From Limnanthes douglasii subsp. nivea (lineage: Eukaryota; Streptophyta; Magnoliopsida; Brassicales; Limnanthaceae), in NCBI GenBank assembly GCA_036936605.1, contig JAUPFV010000004.1, positions 67,108,352 through 67,172,351 of the forward strand: a stretch of 64,000 bases of DNA, written 5' to 3'. Shown here piece after piece: positions 36,537-47,321 of this stretch. Both the position numbers and the translations under genes were made by a program. The notes below the pieces were generated by a model. It worked only from the letters and a program-made list of their open reading frames with translations, did no database searches and was not told where the DNA came from. Position 1 is the stretch's first letter. Every line of letters begins with the position of its first letter.

Positions 36537-39010
36537 TAATTCATTTAAGGAATCATCAAGGAATATAGTAGTTAAGAAAAGAAAAAAATCTTACCTTTCT
36601 TCGAAATCGATAGAGAATGTTGAGAGGCTGAGAGACTGTTCGAATGAGAGGTGAGACACCTTTTGATTTTGTAGAATTAGGATTAGTGTTCGGTGTGAAA
36701 TCGAAATCAGTGTTGGGATTATGGTTCAAAAGATTGTAAATACTCATTCGTTTGAATCTACGGTGATTGGTGGAGTTGAGTGAAAGAAGGGTTAATCTAC
36801 TAATTTCGAGATGTCATCTAAGAATCATGTGCAGTTTGTCTGTTTTCTAAAAAATGGTAGATTTTTATAGTTTTTGCTTAAACAAGAATTCTTTTCTTCA
36901 TCGAATTTTTGTAATTGATTGAACGAATCATCAAGGAATATAGTAGTTAAAAGAAGAAGAAAAAAATCTTAACTTTTTTCGAAATCGATAAGGAATGTTG
37001 AGAGGGTGAGAGACTGTTCGAATGAGAGGTGAGAGGCCTTTTGATTTTGTAGAATTTGGATTAGGGTTCGGTGTGAAATCGAAATTAGTGTTGGGATTAT
37101 GGTTCGAAAGATTATAAATACTCATTCGTTTGAATATATGGTGTTTGGTGGAGTTGAGTGAAAGAAGGGTTAATCTCCTAATTTCGAGATGTCATCTTAG
37201 AATCAGGTGCAGTTTGTCTGTTTTCTAAAAAATGCTGGATTTTTATGGTTTTGGCTTAAAGAAGTATTCTTTTCTTCATCGAATTTTTGTAATTTATTAA
37301 ACGAATCATCAAGGAATATAGTAGTTAAAAAAAGATGAAAAAATCTTACCTTTCTTCGAAATCGATACGGAATGTTGAGAGGCAGAGAGACTGTTCGAAT
37401 GAGAGGTGAGACGCTTTTTGATTTTGTAGAATTAGGATTAGGGTTCGGTGTGAAATCGAAATTAGTGTTGGGATTATGGTTCAAAAGATTGTAAATACTC
37501 ATTCGTTTGAATCTACGGTGATTGGTTGAGTTGAGTGAAAGAAGGGTTAATCTCCTAATTTCGAGATGTCATCTAAGAATCAGTTGCAGTTTGTCCGTTT
37601 TCTAAAAAATGCTGGATTTTTATGGTTTTGGCTTAAACAAGTATTCTTTTCTTCATCGATTTTTTTTAATTCATTTAACAAATCATCAAGGAATATAGTT
37701 GTTAACAAAGGAAAAAAATCTTACCTTTCTTCAAAATCGATAGGCAATGTTGAGGGTTTAAAAGACTGTTCGAATGAGAGGTGAGATGTTTTTTGATTTT
37801 GTAGAATTAGGATTAGGGTTCGGTGTGAAATCAAAATCAGTTTCGGGATAATGGTTCGAAAGATTGTAAATACTCATTCGTTTGAATTTATAGTGTTTGG
37901 TGGAGTTGAGTGAAAGAATGGTTAATCTCCTAATTTCGAGATGTCATCTCAGAATCAGGTGCAGTTTGTCTGTTTTCTAAAAAATGCTGGATTTTTATGG
38001 TTTTGGCTTACACAAGTACTCTTTTCTTCATCGAATTTTTGTAATTTATTAAACGAATCATCAAGGAATATAGTAGTTAAAAAAAGATGAAAAAATCTTA
38101 CGTTTTTTCAAAATCGATAGGGAATGTTGAGAGGCTGAGAGACTGTTCGAATGAGAGGTGAGGCGCTTTTCGATTTTGCAGAATTAGGATTAGGGTTCGG
38201 TGTAAAATCGAAATCAGTGTTGGGATTATGGTTCGAAAGATTGTAAATACTCATTCGTTTGAATATATGGTGTTTGGTGGAGTTGAGTGAAAAATGGTTA
38301 ATCTCCTAATTTCGAGATGTCATCTCAGAAGCAGGTGCAGTTTGTCTGTTTTCTATAAAAATGCTGGATTTTTATGGTTTGGGCTTAAACAAGTATTCTT
38401 TTCTTCATCGAATTTTTGTAATTTATTAAACGAATCATCAAGGAATATAGTAGTTAAAAAAATGAAAAAATCTTACCTTTCTTCAAAATCGATAGGGAAT
38501 GTTGAGAGGCTGAGAGACTGTTCGAATGAGAGGTGAAATGCTTTTTGATTTTGTAGAATTAGGATTAGGGTTCAGTGTGAAATCGAAATCAATGTTGGGA
38601 TTATGGTTCGAAAGAGTGTAAATACTCATTCGTTTGAATATATGGTGTTTGGTGGCGTTGAGTGAAAGAAGGGTTAATGTCCTAATTTCGAGATGTCATC
38701 TTAGATACAGGTACATTTTGTCTTTATTTCTAAAAAATGGTGGATTTTTATGGTTTTGGCTTAAACAATAATTCTTTTCTTCATCCAATTTTTGTAATTC
38801 ATTGAATGAATCATCAAGGAATATAGTTGTTAAAAAAGGAAAAAAAAATCTTACCTTTCTTCAAAATCGATAGGCAATGTTGAGAGGTTGTGAGACTGTT
38901 CGAATGAGAGGTGAGATGCTTTTTGATTATGTAGAATTAGTATTAGGGTTTGGTTTGAAATCAAAATCAGTGTTGGGATTATGGTTCGAAAGATTGTAAA
39001 TACTCATTCG

Positions 39011-39138
39011 TTTGAATGTATTCGAATGAGAGGTGAGATGCTTTTTTGATTTTTTAGAATTAGGATTAGTGTTCGGTGTGAAATCGAAATCAATGTTGGG
39101 ATTATTGTTCGAAAGAGTGTAAGTACTCATTCGTTTGA
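39011..39138. repeat. Second truncated satellite unit (about 127 bp)
   Basis: TTTGAATGTA is joined to TTCGAATGAGAGGTGAGATG near 39020, skipping about 248 bp of the normal unit. Little or no microhomology is visible. Confidence 0.82.
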
Positions 39139-39772
39139 ATATATGGTGTTTGGTGGCGTTGAGTGAAAGAAGGGTTAATGTCATAATTTCGAGATGTCAT
39201 CTTAGAATCAGGTGCAGTTTATCTGTTTTGTAAAAAATGCTGGATTTTTATGGTTTTGGCTTAAACAAGTATTCTTTTCTTCATCGAATTTTTGTAATTC
39301 ATTGAACGAATCATCAAGGAATATAGTAGTTAAAAAAACCTTAACTTTCTTCGAAATTGATAGGGAATGTTGAGAGGCTGAGAGAGTGTTCGAATGAGAG
39401 GTGAGATGCTTTTTGATTTTGTAGAATTAGGATTAGCGTTCGGTTTGAGATCGAAATCAATGTTGGGATTATGGTTCGAAAGAGTGTAAATACTCATTCG
39501 TTTGAATCTATGGTGGAGTTGAGTGAAAGATGGGTTAATCTCCTAATTTCTAGATGTCATCTGAGAATCAAGTGCATTATGTCTCTTTTTCTAAAAATTG
39601 TGGATTTTTATGGTTTTGGCTTAAACAAGAATTATTTTCTTCATCAAATTCTTTTTCATTTATTGAACGAATTATCAAGGAATATAATAGTTAAAAAAAG
39701 AAAAAAAGAAATCTTACCTTTTTTCAAAATCGATAGGGAATGGTTAGAGGCTGGGAGACTGTTAATTTATTA

Positions 39773-40492
39773 GAGAACATATAAAGAAAAAAGTCCGAAA
39801 ATTTTGAAGTCAGTAGTATATTTTATTTAAATTTTAAAAAAATTACCAACACCTAACATATTTACGCGATATATTGAAAATATATTTCGACAACGCCTCA
39901 TAAATTTAAGTTGTACATTTAAAGACTGAATTCGCGAGGTTGTGGCAAAAATAATCTTTAAATACAAAGTCTAAATTGGTAGCTTAAAGTGATATATTTT
40001 TACAAACATCGAGTAAAATATGAACTAGAAAGTAAATACACTATGTTTCACAAAAGGTACACTAGATTTCACAAATGCAATATAATACAATAGATATCAC
40101 AAATGCTTATTAAAATATGTGTTGGAGAGTTATATGGCTATGTCAGGTTTAGAAAACCGTGAATATATTATTATTCACAAGTTAAAATACATATAATTTG
40201 CAAAAATAAAGTGAACCATGTTTTGCAGATTAACATGCATTACAACACTATGTTTCTCAAGTTTGAATATACATAGTAACAAAACAAATATTATATTTCA
40301 TAACTGAAAGACAACACATGTAGGTTTTAAAATATAATAATAATTATATATATAAAAAAATCCATGTTGACTTTATATAATCTAAAAATAAAACTGTACC
40401 AGCTAGCTCATGATTGTGTCTGTCTCCTTTAAAAATAATTAAAATATCTCCCTTGTTTTGCAGGCATCTTCTTACTCGTAAACTATTAAAAT
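39773..40492. other. AT-rich spacer between satellite and Copia element
   Basis: No gene. It contains dispersed short phrases such as ATTTCACAAATGC (40057, 40096) that resemble those in the 1.46 kb repeat. Confidence 0.5.
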
Positions 40493-40886
40493 TGTTGTGA
40501 ATGAGTCGAATATTGCCTTGACAGTGTACTGTGTCCGGTAGTACAGTTTTGTGTCTGTGATAGTGATATTGTGTCTTGACAGTGTACTGTGTTCGGCAGT
40601 ACAAATAAGTGTTGTGACAGTATCGTTGTCAATCTTGTGGTATGAGCCCATTAGGCCCATTGTCTAGTAAGTCTATTAATTCCATATAAATAGATTACTA
40701 GGGTGACACAAAACACAATCTAAAATATGTACCTTTTCTACCATAGTGAAACTCTTTTCTCTGGCGGCGCCCGTGGACGTAGACAATTGTCGAACCATGT
40801 TAAATCTTGTGTTCATTTAAATCTTTCCTTCACATATGTTCTGTGCTTGAGCCATTTTGTGATAATTTCATAGTGATTTAATAATA
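40493..40886 (+). repeat. Copia 5' LTR
   Basis: 394 bp, starts TGTTGTGAATGAG; the expected terminal CA is TA here. TATA box TATAAATA at 40685-40692. U3 carries two stem-loops about 58 bp apart. Confidence 0.95.
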
Positions 40887-40890
40887 AAAT

Positions 40891-40902
40891 TGGTATCAGA
40901 GC
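40891..40902 (+). promoter_or_regulatory. Copia primer-binding site (initiator Met-tRNA)
   Basis: TGGTATCAGAGC, the standard complement of the plant initiator Met-tRNA 3' end, 4 bp after the 5' LTR. Confidence 0.92.
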
Positions 40903-40942
40903 CACGTGGTGAAATTAGGGCTTTTGTAATTAGGATTTCACA

Positions 40943-41662
40943 ATGACATCTACAGCAACAAAATACATGATTGAAAAATTTGATGGGGGATCCAACTTTG
41001 CGTTGTGGAAGATTAAACTGAAATCTTCATTGGTACTGCAAGGGCTGTGGAAGGCTGTGGAGAAAAAGTTACCAAAAGAGATCAAAGAAGAGGAGAAAAA
41101 AGATCTTCAAGAAAGAGCTTTGTGCTGGATTTTAATGAGTGTGAAAGACAATGTGCTTCGTGAGATTAGTGGTGAGAAGACTACTGTCTGTGCATGGAAA
41201 AAGCTAGGAGATCTTTACTCAGAGAAATCAGTAGTAAACCGATTATAATTGAAGAAGCGTTTGTATGATTTCAGATTGAAAGAAGGTATGTCCATAACAG
41301 AGCACTTAGATAATTTCAAATCAATTATAATGGACTTGGAGAACATAGATATCAATATTGAGGATGAGGATCAAGCTTTGTTTGTATTGAGATCGTTACC
41401 AGCTCCCTATAAAAACTTCGTAGATACCATTATGTATGGTAAGGATAAGTTATCGCTAACAGATGTCAAAGGGGAACTGACATCAAAGGAGATGCGACAG
41501 TTGCAGCCAAACAATCAAGCTGAAGGGGAAGGTCTTATGACTAGGGGAAGATCTAGAAGCAAAGCGAGTTCCTTAAGAAGGAAGAAATAGAGGTCCAAGT
41601 CAAGGGTAAAGCACTCAAACTGTTATGAATGCGGTGAGCAGGGTCATATAGGAGAGATTGTC
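40943..41662 (+). pseudogene. Copia gag with zinc knuckle
   Basis: Starts at ATG 40943 with MTSTATKYMIEKFDGGSNFA; the phrases FALWKIKLKSSL and AWKKLGDLYSEKS are typical of Copia gag. TAA at 41246-41248 breaks the frame, which resumes with LKKRLYDFRLKEGMSITEHL. A basic stretch (RGRSRSKASS) precedes a CCHC knuckle at 41621-41662 (CYECGEQGHI); two bases are missing before the last Cys, shifting the frame. Would form the particle and bind RNA. Confidence 0.88.
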
Positions 41663-41721
41663 CAAAACTGAATGGTAAGAAAGGAAATCAAAAGGAAAAT
41701 GCATCAAACATTATTGAAGGT

Positions 41722-41976
41722 GTGAACGATTTCGACGATAGTGAAAACAGTGGTAGAGGAGATGTATTATCCGTGAGTTCAGACTTTGGGCAGAACTCTT
41801 GGGCACTCGATACTGACGCTACATATCACATGTGTCAGTTTAAGCAGTGGTTTGATACGTACAAGCCAATGCAAGGAACTGTCTATTTAGGGAACAAGCA
41901 TTCGTTGAGTGTTGGTGGTATTGGTAATGTCAGAATCAGAATGTTTGACGGGGTTGTTAGAATCTTGACGTGCTGA
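41722..41976 (+). pseudogene. Copia protease segment, catalytic motif altered
   Basis: SWALDTDATYHMC near 41799-41835 is the aspartic protease active site; the family has D-T/S-G-A, and the Gly is Asp here. Frame ends at 41976, and a shifted frame continues with HVPGLKRNL. Inactive. Confidence 0.85.
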
Positions 41977-42189
41977 CATGTTCCTGGGTTAAAGAGAAAC
42001 CTGATTTAGCTTGAGACTCTAGACTCTCGTGGTTACAAGTACCGTGCAGAAGACAGTGTAATCAAAGTGACAAAAGGCTCAATGGTATGCATGAAAGACA
42101 GTTTGCATAAGGGTCTTTACATTCTCCAGGGGAGTATTGTTATGGGCGATGCTGAAATAGCATCATCAGGGAGTAATAGCCAAAGTAGG

Positions 42190-43320
42190 CAGGATTAAAA
42201 TAAGTTGTGGCATTGGCGTCTTGGTCACATGAGTGACAGAGGATTAGTTGTTTTGGGAAAGAGAGATTTGTTGAAAGGGTACAAAGCAGAATCATTGGGA
42301 TTTTTTGAGCACTCTGTGTTTGGTAAACAAACTAGAGTCAAATTCAGCAAATCGGCTGTAAGAAAGACTAAAGGGGCAGTGGACTACATTCACTCAGATC
42401 TTTGGGGTCCAAACAGAATTCCATCCAAGAGAGGAGTCAGATACTACATGAGTTTGATTGATGATTATTCAAGGATGGTGTGGGTTTACTTTCTGAAAAC
42501 GAAAGATGAGGTATATTCAACCTTTGTCAAATGGAAGACGATGATTGAGAAGCAAACAGGAAGAAAAATCAAACGTCTTAGGACATATAATGGGTTAGAA
42601 TATTGCAGTCGTGAGTTCAACGAGTTCTGCAACGCTGAGGGAATAGTGCGACATCGCACTTGTTCTAGAACACCACAACAGAATGGAGACACAGAAAGAA
42701 TGAACAGAACGTTTTGTGACAAGGCACGAAGTATGCTCTCGCATTTCGGTGTGGGAAAGGATTGTTGGGCTGAAGCTATCAATACAGCGTGTTACTTGGT
42801 GAATCGGTCTCCATCAACGGCTATTGATTGTAAAACTCCTTTTCAGATTTGGTCTGGATCGTCGGCTGATTATGAACATTTGAGGGTGTTCGGTTGTCCT
42901 GCGTATGCTCATGTGAGATATGGTAAGCTTGAACCGAGGGAAAAAAGGTGTATATTTCTAGGATATGCTACTAGAGTGAAGGGATATAGGTTATGGTGTA
43001 CCTCTCCAAATTCTCAAGGTTTTATCATCAGTAGGGACGTTACTTTTAATGAGTTTGCTTCGATAGACAGTCAGAAGGAAGTAGGAGAAATGGTCGAATC
43101 AGGATCGATTGCGAGTAAACAAGTGGAGCTTGAAGTAGAATTAGTTCCTAGCAGGTCCAATAATTCAAATGGTTCTGATGTGGATCCAGAATCAGGAGGT
43201 GAAGCGTCAGCATCGGACGATAATGATGATGATGCGCCTGAACCAGAACAACAACCTTATAGCATAGCATTGGGCAGAGAAAGAAGATATATTAGACTTC
43301 CAAAAAGTATACGAATCTAG
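42190..43320 (+). pseudogene. Copia integrase, catalytic and zinc residues lost
   Basis: GAG-pre-integrase at the start (LWHWRLGHMSDRGLVVL) keeps the two His of the HHCC zinc site, but the expected two Cys in the following FFEHSVFGKQ are Phe and Ser. In the rve core the first Asp is kept (HSDLWGP near 42395), the second Asp is Tyr (LRTYNGLEY near 42580) and the Glu is kept (TERMNRT near 42690). Copia integrase tail KRCIFLGYATRVKGYRLW is near 42945. The C-terminal linker is acidic (about 43080-43250). Its frame is open for 371 codons, so the damage is mostly by substitution. Confidence 0.92.
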
Positions 43321-43329
43321 TTGCATATG

Positions 43330-44545
43330 CTCTGTCAGTTACAGAAGAAGTTGAGATGCAGGAACCTAGTAGCTACAGAGAAGCTATAACGAGTTCATAG
43401 GCAGATCGATGGATTGGTGCTATGAGGGAAGATATTGAATCTCTTCATAAGAATCAAACATGGAAGCTTGTTGACTTGCCTAAATGACAGAAGATAGTAG
43501 GCAGTAAATGGGTGTTCAAGAAAAGGAAGGTAATCCAGGGGTTGAGGCATCTTGATTCAAAGCAAGACTAGTCGCTAAGGGTTTTACTCAAAGGGAAGGC
43601 ATCAACTTCAATGAAGTGTTTTCTCCAGTGGTGAAGCATAATTCGATTCGAGTTTTGTTAGCCATAGTATTTTTGCAAGATTTAGAGCTTGAGCAGTTGG
43701 TTGTGAAGATTGCGTTTCTACATGGTGAATTGGAGGAGCAAATCTACATGAGACAACCAGAGGGATTTATAGAACCTAATATAGAGGACAAAGTTTGTCT
43801 GCTGAAAAAGTCACTGTATGGTTTGAAACAGTCACCTAGGCAATTGTACAAACGTTTTGATACATTTATGGTGTCAAAAGGTTTCACAAGGAGTCCATAT
43901 GATAGTCGTGTGTATCATAAAAGGATGTCAAATGATTCTTATGTTTACTTGTTGTTGTATATGGATGATATGCTTATTGTTGCTTGTAGTATGTCACACA
44001 TTGTGCAGTTAAAGAAGCAGCTTAGTGCCGAGTTTGAGATGAAGGATCTGGGTAGAGCAAAGAAAATTCTTGGTATGAAGATTATCAAGAACAGAAATTT
44101 AGGATCATTACACTTGTCTCAACGAAGCTATATTGAGAAACTGTTACAGCGATTCAACATGCTTGATTCTAAAGTAGTTAGTATTCCTTTTGCTACTCAT
44201 TTCAAGTTGTCTGCAGTAGGAGCGGCCAAGGACGATGCTGAGTTGGAACAAATATCGAAGGTTCCATATGCATGTGCAGTTGGTAGTATCATGTATGCTA
44301 TGGTATGAACACATCCTGATATTTCACATGCGGTTAGTGTAGTTAGCATGTACATGGGATGTCCTGGGAAAGAACACTGGCAGGCAGTGATATGGATACT
44401 TCAGTATCTTAAGAATACTGTGAACATTGGCTTAACTTTTAACAAAACCGATATTGGTGAATCGCTGAATGATGTTGCAGGATCATTGGTTGGTTTTGTT
44501 GATTCCGATTCTGCAGGTGATATGGATAAAAGAAGATCTCTGACA
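43330..44545 (+). pseudogene. Copia reverse transcriptase (RVT_2)
   Basis: Starts near 43378 (PSSYREAITSS) and continues through WKLVDLPK and SKWVFKKR with stops and one frameshift, then is open from 43616 to 44308 (FSPVVKHNSIRVLLA, AFLHGELEEQIYMRQPEGF, LKKSLYGLKQSPRQLY). The active site YMDDMLIV near 43960 is intact. Stops at 44306-44308 and 44546-44548 break the C-terminal part. Confidence 0.92.
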
Positions 44546-44951
44546 TGATATGTATTTACTCTAGCTGGGAGTGCGATCAGTTGGAAAGCACAATTGCAAG
44601 CTACTGTAGCTTTGTCTACAACAGAGGCAGAGTACATGGTGGTAATAGAAGCAGTTAAAGAGGCAATATGGTTGCAAGGTTTGGTGGCAGATTTGGGCTT
44701 GGATAGAACTACTACAAAAGTGTTTTGTGACAGTCAAAGCGCCATACACCTTACAGGGAACCAGATGTAACATGAGCGTACAAAGCACATAGATGTCATG
44801 TATCATTTTATTCGTGATACAATATCAAAGAGAATTGTTGATGTGAAGAAAGTGTCTACACACGATAATCCAGCAGATATAATGACCAAGGCAGTATCAG
44901 TTCGAAAGTTTAGAGAGTGCCTAAACTGGATTGGTGTTCGCAGTATAGAGT
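44546..44951 (+). pseudogene. Copia RNase H
   Basis: Frame carries SWKAQLQATVALSTTEAEYM, CDSQSAIHL, HIDVMYHFIRD and NPADIMTK, the Copia RNase H series, ending GVRSIE before TGA near 44952. One TAA interrupts after HLTGNQM (44768-44770). Confidence 0.88.
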
Positions 44952-45027
44952 GAATGAATTAAGGGCATTTGGTGAGTCAGAAGAAGAGAAGTTTCTTTGT
45001 TGATAGTGAAGAAATGATATTCGCCTC

Positions 45028-45037
45028 AAGGGGAAGA
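45028..45037 (+). other. Copia polypurine tract
   Basis: AAGGGGAAGA immediately upstream of the 3' LTR; would prime plus-strand DNA synthesis. Confidence 0.8.
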
Positions 45038-45039
45038 TT

Positions 45040-45432
45040 TGTTGTGAATGAGTCGAATAATGCCTTGACAGTGTACTGTGTCCGGCAGTACAGTTTTGTG
45101 TCTGTGATAATGATATTGTGCCTTGGTAGTGTACTGTGCTCGGCAGTACAAATAAGTGTTGTGACAATATCGTTGTTAATCTTGTGGTATGAGCCCATTA
45201 GGCCCATTGTCTAGTAAGTCTATTAATTCCCTATAAATAGATTACTAGGGCGACACAAAACACATTCTGAAATCTGTACCTTTTCTACCATAGTGAAACT
45301 CTATTCTCTGGCGGCACCCGTGGACGTAGACAATTGTCGAACCACGTTAAATCTTGTGTTCATTTAAATCTTTACTTCACATATGATCTGTTCTTGAGCC
45401 ATTTGTGATAATTGTATAGTGATTTAATAACA
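45040..45432 (+). repeat. Copia 3' LTR
   Basis: 393 bp, TG...CA termini, TATAAATA at 45232-45239. Both U3 stem-loops are intact here: GTACTG 45073-45078 with CAGTAC 45086-45091, and GTACTG 45131-45136 with CAGTAC 45144-45149. Confidence 0.95.
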
Positions 45433-45437
45433 AAAAT

Positions 45438-46600
45438 AACATTACAAATGGTTGTTGAAGAATATATCATTAAGGTTGCATTATTCATTATAGTGTGGGA
45501 CATTATGTTAATCGAACATTTGAAACTTAATTGCGAAGCATGCTATTAAATTATTAAATATTTTATCAGACTTGCAAAATAGTAAGTTTAATAAAATTGC
45601 AACACTTATATGTTACAAAAACGGCAAAATATACGGTATTGAAATTACAAAACATGCAATACTAAATTATAAAACATGTTATTAATGTAATCATGAAACA
45701 TGCACTAAATTTAGACATGCAAACTATAATATCAAAACATGCTCATTATAGAATAGTGAAAGATGCAAAATTAAAGATGCAAAATTAAAGACACAAAATA
45801 TGGTAATAGAGATTTTAAAATGTGAAAGATAAATATTTCCTAACCCTTTATACGTATGAATATTATACTTCAAACAATTTTTTGTCATATATAAAAGATT
45901 GAAAAAAAATCTATTTACACAGATTAACTAAAACAATTGTCGACGGTTAAAGAGTAAAGGTAAACAAAATTCTACCAAGGAATGGTCTGATTTTGCTAAC
46001 CATTACTTTTTAGTCTTTGCAATTTTTTTTTAATTTTTAGGTAAAAATGTGATAACATTTTTCGAGTAGTAATATTTGGCATAACTATAGTTGGAGTACC
46101 ATTTTAATTTGTGAAAAGACTTCATAATTAATCATTTCACAAAAAAGACTATACTATATTTCCCAATTTGAATATATCATATTTTTTAACTTTGGTATAC
46201 CATATTTCACAATTTGAAATTTTACAAAATACTAATAATATATGTTAGAACTTGATATGCCATATTTTGTAATTTAAATAAACCATATTTCATAATTTAA
46301 TATTTTCCAAAAATGATAACATTATACTAACCAAAATGTATTTTTCTCCTAACATGTGATATTTAATACTAATTTACTACTAGCATACCATATTGGATTT
46401 TAATTTAAATTAAGACACGTTTTGAATAATTTATTTATTAAATTAGATTATGTATATATTACATATTATCATTATGTACCTAAGTGGATTAACTTATTTG
46501 TATATGTATGAACAAATTTCTCTTTATAAGATGTAATCTACGATTCTAATATGTGGTTGACCTATCTTTCGACTTATTTAAATGATCTTTGTAGTTTAAT
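45438..46600. other. AT-rich spacer with short dispersed motifs
   Basis: No gene. Variants of AAACATGC(A/T)ATTAA are frequent at 45640-45760, and ACCATATTTCACAATTTG-like phrases at 46190-46310, as in the 1.46 kb repeat. Confidence 0.5.
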
Positions 46601-46990
46601 AAATTTCCGTCCATGTAAGAAATGGTGGTACAACCAATAAGATCTTTCAAAGACGTTATAAAATTTGGAATTCTATATTATCTTTGAAATTTTGTGTGTG
46701 TTGATATGACATTCGCATAACATGTGAGTCACGTCCATAAAGTTATACTATTCATCAAAGCAAGCTCAAGATCAGTTAGTATAACACAAGACAACTCACA
46801 ATCATTATCTTTCATAATCATTCTTAAGCATCCAATGCCCATCCATACTTATTTTGTTTCTCTTTAGTCATATACGAGAATCCAATACAAAAGGCATGTT
46901 GGTAAAAGTAATCCCTATTATTTCGAGTAATGACATCTTGTATCTAATTATCTTATATGTATTATCGATTATAAATACTCGGGGGAATAT
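46600..46990 (-). pseudogene. FAR1/MULE-type transposase remnant
   Basis: Reading the minus strand with two single-base frameshifts gives segments that match the transposase core of the FAR1/MULE superfamily: GITFTNMPF near 46905, then CIGFSYMTKEKQNKYGWAL near 46885-46830, then CLRMIMKDNDCELSCVILTD and LELALMNSITL down to about 46740, and THMLCECHI near 46710. The TD near 46765 is the position of the second catalytic Asp. It is distinct in sequence from the MULE at 1040-3493. Only a core piece remains. Confidence 0.68.
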
Positions 46991-47321
46991 CTATAATTAA
47001 TTTATGCTCATCGAGTATGCAAAAAGAATCTATTATGACATTATATTATTTGTCTGTGGTCCTATACCATTGTATGTACTTGGGTGTTTGGTTGTCCTGC
47101 GTATGCTCATGTGAGATATATCATTGGGATGTACTTTCGTGGATGTTAGAGTTTCTATTATTTATTTATTTATTTATTTATTTTCAACTTTATCATGACC
47201 GAATATTCTTGAAAGTATTCGGTGGGTACATCGTTTTGTATGCTGGAAAACACACTTAACTCCCAAATATAATCACTCACAACTGTCCAACCTACCAAAC
47301 TAAAAAGACAATTATTATTTT
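46991..47321. other. Spacer with a 38-bp Copia integrase scrap and (ATTT)n
   Basis: 47082-47119 matches 42884-42921 of the Copia integrase with one mismatch (GGTTGTCCTGCGTATGCTCA core). 47157-47183 is an ATTT microsatellite. No gene. Confidence 0.7.

Larger units (their letters stand above)
17812..39772. repeat. Satellite array, about 58 units of about 375 bp
   Basis: Continuous head-to-tail array. Landmark phrases such as TTTGAATCTATGGTGTTTGG recur at 18231, 18608, 18984, 19360, 19738, 20105, 20482 and 20858 (spacing 367-378) and onward to the end. Each unit holds GTTGGGATTATGGTTCGAAA, TTTCGAGATGTCATCTCAGA, GGATTTTTATGGTTTTGGCT, AACGAATCATCAAGGAATAT, TTCGAAATCGATAGGGAATG and GAATTAGGATTAGGGTTCGG in that order. 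The first unit starts with GTTGGGATTATGG at 17818 and the last stops part-way at GGGAGACTGTT (39771). No transposon interrupts the array. The short reading frames repeated on both strands are repeat frames. Centromeric or heterochromatic location is possible but not shown by sequence alone. Confidence 0.95.
40493..45432 (+). mobile_element. Ty1/Copia LTR retrotransposon, complete but inactive
   Basis: LTRs at 40493-40886 and 45040-45432, flanked by the 5-bp direct repeat AAAAT (40488-40492 and 45433-45437). A primer-binding site (TGGTATCAGAGC) follows the 5' LTR and a polypurine tract (AAGGGGAAGA) precedes the 3' LTR. Domain order gag, protease, integrase, reverse transcriptase, RNase H defines Copia. 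I count about 23 substitutions and one 1-bp indel between the LTRs (about 94% identity), so the insertion is old compared with the satellite higher-order repeat. It inserted into AT-rich DNA. Confidence 0.96.

Noticed and set aside
17812..39772. Dozens of short open frames on both strands of the satellite as separate genes
   Set aside because: They recur at the repeat period, differ by frameshifts and stops between units, and the plus-strand set begins at TTG rather than ATG. They are described as one repeat; the exon-like minus-strand segment is kept only as a hypothesis.
47017..47259. 80-codon frame at 47017
   Set aside because: Crosses a Copia scrap in the wrong frame and an ATTT microsatellite; no family match.
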